A stretch of DNA of 64,000 nucleotides, from contig CANLVP010000001.1 in assembly GCA_947494675.1 (NCBI GenBank), positions 1,562,001-1,626,000 of the forward strand, given 5' to 3'. The position numbers and the translations under genes are program-made. Source of the stretch: an uncultured Paracoccaceae bacterium. Its GTDB lineage: Bacteria; Pseudomonadota; Alphaproteobacteria; Rhodobacterales; Rhodobacteraceae. A model generated the notes under the pieces. It did not search any database and had not been told where the DNA came from. It saw nothing but the letters and a program-made list of their open reading frames with translations. Below, one piece after another: positions 60,717 to 64,000 of this stretch (position 1 is its first letter; each line of letters opens with the position of its first letter).

Positions 60717-61997
60717 TCACAGCCTCCCGCTTACCTCGACACCGTCGACCCATGTCCCCAACACCTTGCCCTGCAACCGGGCGCCGTCAAAGGGGGTGTT
60801 CTTGGATTTCGACAACAGTGTGGCCCGGTCCAACACGAACGGCGCGTCCACATCAAACAACACCAGATCAGCCGGGCAGCCTTCGCGCATTCGACCTGCC
60901 GCCAGCCCCAACCGACGCGCAGGGTTCAGCGCCATAGCGCGGAACAGCTGCGGCAGGGTCAAATGCCCCTCGTGATAAAGCCGCAGCGCCGCAGGCAGCA
61001 ACGTCTCTAGCGCCACAGCCCCGCTCGCCGCCTCTTCGTATGGCAGGCGCTTGCTTTCCTCATCCTGCGGCGTGTGCATGGATGAGATGATATCAATCAG
61101 CCCATCCGCAACCGCCTGCACCACGGCCAGACGATCATCCTCGCCGCGCAGCGGCGGCTTGAGCTTAAAGAACGTCCGGTAATCCGCCACATCCAGCTCG
61201 TTTAACGTCAGGTGATGCACGCCCACGCCCGCCGTGATGTCCAGACCATTGCGCTTGGCCCGTTCCAGCGCGGGCAGGGCGCGCGCCGTGGTGATCTGAT
61301 CGGCGTGATACTTCGCCCCCGTCATCTCAAGCAGGCCAATGTCGCGGTCCAGCGCCATGCGCTCGGCCATGGGCGACACGCCGGGCAAACCGCGCAGCGA
61401 CGCGAACTTGCCGCTGGTTACCGCCGCCCCCTCGCTCAACCCCGGTTCCTGCACATGGGCAATCACCAAAGCATCCAGCGACTTGGCATAGGTCAGCGCG
61501 CGGGAAAACACCTTGGTGTTTACAATCACCCGGTCGCAATCGGTGAACGCGACAGCGCCCGCATCTTGCAAGAACCCGATCTCGGTCATCTCGCGACCAG
61601 CGCGGCCCTTGGTCAGGGCAGCCATCGGCAAAACATGCACCGGCGCATCCTCTTGCGCGCGCCGCTCAACGAATTCCAGCGTCTCGGGCGTATCAATCGC
61701 AGGCAGCGTATCGGGCCGCGTCACAATCGTTGTGACACCCCCCGCAGCTGCCGCCCGCCCGGCAGAGCGAAAGCTCTCCTTGTGCCGCTCACCCGGCTCG
61801 GACACTTTTACCCCAATGTCGATGATACCGGGGGCCAGACACATGCCGCCGCATTCAATAACCTGCGCGCCCTTCACCGTGGGTGTCTCATCATAGACCC
61901 CAGCGATCACGCCATCCTCGACCAATACGGCCCCCATGCTATCGGTCAAAGCAACCGGTTGGATCAATCGCGCGTTGGCAAACAGGGTTTTGGTCAT
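60717..61997 (-). CDS. dihydroorotase-like protein lacking metal ligands (PyrC' type)
   Basis: A 426-residue amidohydrolase-fold protein clearly related to class I dihydroorotases (LAPGIIDIGV, GGVTTIVTRPDT, ASGAVALETLLP). The metal-binding HxH that should follow PGIID is replaced by Gly62-Val-Lys64 (IGVKVSEPGE), and the Asp of the TDHAPH motif is replaced in SSMHTPQDEES. It is therefore probably inactive. Such PyrC' proteins in pseudomonads support aspartate transcarbamoylase assembly; that role here is inferred. It is adjacent to plsY, but pyrB is not in the visible neighbourhood. Confidence 0.87.
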   Translation of the reverse strand: MTKTLFANARLIQPVALTDSMGAVLVEDGVIAGVYDETPTVKGAQVIECGGMCLAPGIIDIGVKVSEPGERHKESFRSAGRAAAAGGVTTIVTRPDTLPAIDTPETLEFVERRAQEDAPVHVLPMAALTKGRAGREMTEIGFLQDAGAVAFTDCDRVIVNTKVFSRALTYAKSLDALVIAHVQEPGLSEGAAVTSGKFASLRGLPGVSPMAERMALDRDIGLLEMTGAKYHADQITTARALPALERAKRNGLDITAGVGVHHLTLNELDVADYRTFFKLKPPLRGEDDRLAVVQAVADGLIDIISSMHTPQDEESKRLPYEEAASGAVALETLLPAALRLYHEGHLTLPQLFRAMALNPARRLGLAAGRMREGCPADLVLFDVDAPFVLDRATLLSKSKNTPFDGARLQGKVLGTWVDGVEVSGRL

Positions 61998-62049
61998 AAG
62001 CGGCTCTTGTCTGGGGTTTGGCCCGGTTTATGGACCTAGCTGGCGCTGG

Positions 62050-62640
62050 TCAATCACTCTTGGATTGGGCCTCCCGGAACAAGGCATAGACCTTTTCCCC
62101 ATCAGCGATGTGCTCAAACGCCACCTCTTCCTTGACCCAATCCCCGTCACTGTCACGCTGGCGCAGCTTGTAGAACCGAACTGTGTCGCGTTTTCCCCGT
62201 TTCAGATGCAGCGGCGCTGGGTTGTTGATGGGGTAAATTGACATGCTGTGCCGCCACCACGATTTCGCGATATAGGCCCGCCGATCACTTAAGGCATAAC
62301 GGGTGAAATGGTGCATCTGCGTGGCAAACACCCATGTCCCAATCGATAGACCGCCCCCAATTGCGGCAAAGGGCAGGCCAAAGGCCAAGGTAAACAGTCC
62401 CGTGCCCACATCGGCAGCCGACGACATCTGAAACAGCTGGAGGATCCCGCTGGCGATGGCACCAAGACCGAAAAACAGAAACGGGAGGCCGAAGAGGCTC
62501 AGCAGTGCAGTTATCGCGGTGATCTTGATGCCCGGCAGCGGTGCCCCACTCCAACGCAGGGTCTCACCCGGCTCAAAATAGGCCTCCCAATCGGTATCGG
62601 GGGGTGCCGGTTGCAGGCGCTTCCATAGGCGGGCCAACAT
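62050..62640 (-). CDS. membrane protein with PH-like layout, paralogue of the next gene
   Basis: A 196-residue protein with FEPGETLRWSGAPLPGIK near residue 22, two hydrophobic segments, and YALSDRRAYIAKSWW before a beta-rich C-terminal part. The GETLxWxGxPxPG and YxLxxxRAxI motifs recur in the upstream neighbour, so the two arose by duplication. The layout resembles membrane-anchored bacterial PH-domain proteins. Function unknown. Confidence 0.78.
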   Translation of the reverse strand: MLARLWKRLQPAPPDTDWEAYFEPGETLRWSGAPLPGIKITAITALLSLFGLPFLFFGLGAIASGILQLFQMSSAADVGTGLFTLAFGLPFAAIGGGLSIGTWVFATQMHHFTRYALSDRRAYIAKSWWRHSMSIYPINNPAPLHLKRGKRDTVRFYKLRQRDSDGDWVKEEVAFEHIADGEKVYALFREAQSKSD

Positions 62641-62643
62641 AGG

Positions 62644-63249
62644 TCAGACCAGCCTTTGATGGATTGGGGCATGCATCCGCTGCAGGTGGGTATAGACCTC
62701 TTTGGCATCTTCATCTGACAAATAGTCAAAGCCTCCGTAGCGCGACAATCGCAGCACACCCGGCGAAGAATAGAACCGTCGAAAGTAGATCGAACGGGGC
62801 TTGAAACGGCTGACGTGAATTTGATCTTGCATCTGGGTCATGCGCAAATGCGGAAGCCGGTATTCGCGCGACGATTTGAACGGCCACGTATAACCGATGA
62901 CCGCGCGCTGATTGGTGAGTGAATATTGTGCCGACGCCCGACGCTTGTTGCGCCAAACCGCCAACCCGATCTGCAAGGTCACAAAACTGAGGATGTGAAA
63001 CTGAAACCAAAAGGGCAGGAATGCATTAAAGCTTTGTGGTGGGTTTGGAAGAAATTGCGCAACCTGCATGGCCGGGATCAGCGTCACGATAAAGCCGATC
63101 GTCAAAAGCGGCCAATGATTGAAAATCTCAGCGATGCGCACCCGAAACCCGGGCACAGGCCTGCCATGCCAAAGCAAGGTCTCGCCCTGGCCAAGCCAAT
63201 GCGCCCAGCTGTCGCGAGGCGCGTGCGCGTTTTCTTCGAGGTCTTTCAT
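62644..63249 (-). CDS. membrane protein with PH-like layout, paralogue of the previous gene
   Basis: A 201-residue protein sharing GQGETLLWHGRPVPGFR, two hydrophobic segments and YSLTNQRAVIGYTW with its downstream neighbour, three bases away. ATG 63249 (MKDLEENAH) has GAAG upstream; ATG 63267 and a TTG at 63270 are alternatives. The C-terminal SSPGVLRLSRYGGFDYL segment is more complete than in the partner. Confidence 0.78.
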   Translation of the reverse strand: MKDLEENAHAPRDSWAHWLGQGETLLWHGRPVPGFRVRIAEIFNHWPLLTIGFIVTLIPAMQVAQFLPNPPQSFNAFLPFWFQFHILSFVTLQIGLAVWRNKRRASAQYSLTNQRAVIGYTWPFKSSREYRLPHLRMTQMQDQIHVSRFKPRSIYFRRFYSSPGVLRLSRYGGFDYLSDEDAKEVYTHLQRMHAPIHQRLV

Positions 63250-63804
63250 AGGGGCTTCGTGACACATCAAAACGGCAAGATCATGGAACGCGCATGGCGT
63301 CTTAGGTCACAACATCTTGTGGCGGACATATATTTCGCGGGTTAACGCTCGTTAGGACTTTGATGCGTATGGTTCCTGTATGGTTTCTGCATAGGCTGTG
63401 CATTGGTTCTGCATCGCCGTTTTTGCCCCTTTGGTCTCATCCGCAAACCCACACGATCAAGGGAACGAAGGGCACCCTGACCACAAGCGGCATGATCGCG
63501 AGCATACCGCGCATGCCAACGCCCGCCGGTTTCGGCGGAATGGGTGAATTCGGGTAACTCATTGTTATTATGAGATTTCATGGGCGTCAGGTCACCGAAT
63601 CCACGCCTTCTTCCTGATGCCATGACATGTTTAACGCACCGCCCCGATGGTCGGCCCTCCTTGTGCAACGCCCTTAATATTTTGCTAAGGTTTGCAGGGC
63701 AAAAAGAGGGTCAATCCATTCAAAACAGGCACAAAATTGCCTTTTCGCACGATATGTATTATGATCCTCCGCAAAAGAAGAAAACAAAATTGAGTGGTTT
63801 CAAT
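63250..63804. other. gene-poor interval before the NUDIX gene
   Basis: No gene I can support in about 555 bp. A 108-codon minus frame (63342-63668) is rich in His, Arg and Asn with no family look; a 65-codon plus frame (63360-63557) overlaps it. The interval includes an 11-bp periodic repeat and probably two divergent promoters. Confidence 0.6.
63369..63412 (+). repeat. four-unit 11-bp degenerate tandem repeat
   Basis: Units ATGGTTCCTGT, ATGGTTTCTGC, ATAGGCTGTGC and ATTGGTTCTGC follow one another without gaps, each starting AT and most ending TGC. The 11-bp period places equivalent bases on one DNA face. It lies in a gene-free interval. Confidence 0.55.
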
Positions 63805-64000
63805 ATGTTCGCCCCAATCTCCGCGGTCTGGGACTTTGTTCTTGGCCCCATTTTGCAGCGTCCCAAGCGGCTGCAAATGGCAGCGCTATGTCATCGTGAA
63901 AAGGGCGCGGGCCGTGAATATCTCTTGGTCACCAGTCGCGACACAGGCCGCTGGATCATCCCCAAAGGATGGCCAATTCGCGGTCTCAAAGCCGACGAAA
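63805..64000 (+). CDS. NUDIX hydrolase (3' end cut by window)
   Basis: The first 65 codons are visible. MAALCHREKGAG and LLVTSRDTGRWIIPKGWP are the start of a NUDIX domain of the diphosphoinositol-polyphosphate phosphohydrolase-like type; the Nudix box itself lies beyond the edge after GLKADE. An in-frame TTG at 63790 preceded by AAGAAG is an alternative start. Confidence 0.85.
   Translation, partial: MFAPISAVWDFVLGPILQRPKRLQMAALCHREKGAGREYLLVTSRDTGRWIIPKGWPIRGLKADE

Noticed and set aside
63310-63350. CtrA-like TTAA...TTAG site
   Set aside because: Half-site spacing is six rather than seven and the second half is imperfect.
63342-63668. 108-codon minus-strand frame
   Set aside because: Composition is basic and low-complexity, no recognisable start signal or family, and it overlaps the 11-bp repeat; kept only as part of the gene-poor interval.
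1-64000. CRISPR arrays, insertion sequences, prophage, tRNA or rRNA genes
   Set aside because: No regular spacer-repeat arrays, transposase or phage motifs, or cloverleaf-like sequences were noticed in the intergenic gaps; a dedicated scan was not possible.

Overview
This window comes from an alphaproteobacterium of the Rhodobacterales, most likely the marine Roseobacter group. The case rests on content: the D-glutamate genes dgcN and dgcA, a VPLPA-CTERM protein, a membrane ferritin mbfA behind an Irr-type palindrome, the 44-residue aa3 oxidase subunit IV, DUF2794, DUF6173 and DUF6356 proteins, the high-GC coding style and frequent four-base gene overlaps. No rRNA, tRNA, CRISPR array, transposase, integrase or prophage module was seen. 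The DNA looks like chromosomal core with a few accessory genes.

Layout. 1-5.2 kb: a minus-strand run with a type I secretion ABC exporter and HlyD adaptor, then RidA, a glycerophosphodiesterase and an edge-cut acyltransferase. 5.3-9.9 kb: a class A penicillin-binding protein and the glnK-amtB ammonium pair, closed by a strong terminator. 10-13 kb: dgcN, dgcA and a D-amino-acid transaminase, a D-glutamate/D-amino-acid catabolic operon. 13-16 kb: an RTX protein and a BciB-like iron-sulfur flavoprotein. 16-20 kb: asd, a VPLPA-CTERM protein, then sbtB, sbtA and a beta carbonic anhydrase, an inorganic-carbon module. 20-28 kb: a peptidase pair (M17 and NlpC/P60), glutathione-dependent formaldehyde dehydrogenase coupled to a serine hydrolase, a TetR regulator and mbfA. 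27.5-32.2 kb: an overlapping molybdenum-cofactor operon (fdhD, mobA, mobB, a moeA fusion, a GNAT). 32-44 kb: azlCD, oxidase subunit IV, an Lrp regulator facing a DUF6356/glutamine amidotransferase pair, a tandem HD-GYP protein, an acyl-CoA dehydrogenase operon, tsaC, a ureohydrolase and a gamma-glutamylcyclotransferase. 44-53 kb: an OmpA-family protein, ubiA, rsmE, pobA, gshA and an orphan peptidoglycan-binding/zincin protein. 53.4-59.4 kb: the urea transporter urtABCDE. 59.4-64 kb: DUF805, plsY, a catalytically degenerate dihydroorotase, a tandem pair of related membrane proteins and an edge-cut NUDIX gene.

Shared theme. Much of the window concerns scavenging nitrogen and carbon: ammonium (glnK-amtB), urea (urtABCDE), D-amino acids (dgcN-dgcA-transaminase), amidines (ureohydrolase), peptides (M17 and C40) and bicarbonate (sbtAB and carbonic anhydrase). 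Glutathione is a second theme (gshA, gamma-glutamylcyclotransferase, frmA).

Most notable: the SbtA-SbtB-carbonic anhydrase cluster in what looks like a heterotroph, the 693-residue MoeA fused to an RNase H-like N-terminal domain, a dihydroorotase homologue lacking its metal ligands, a peptidoglycan-binding/HELTH protein of unknown role, and several clean operator-like repeats (Irr box, Lrp palindromes, paired repeats before dgcN, an 11-bp periodic array near the right edge). All functions are inferred from reading the sequence; no database search was possible.
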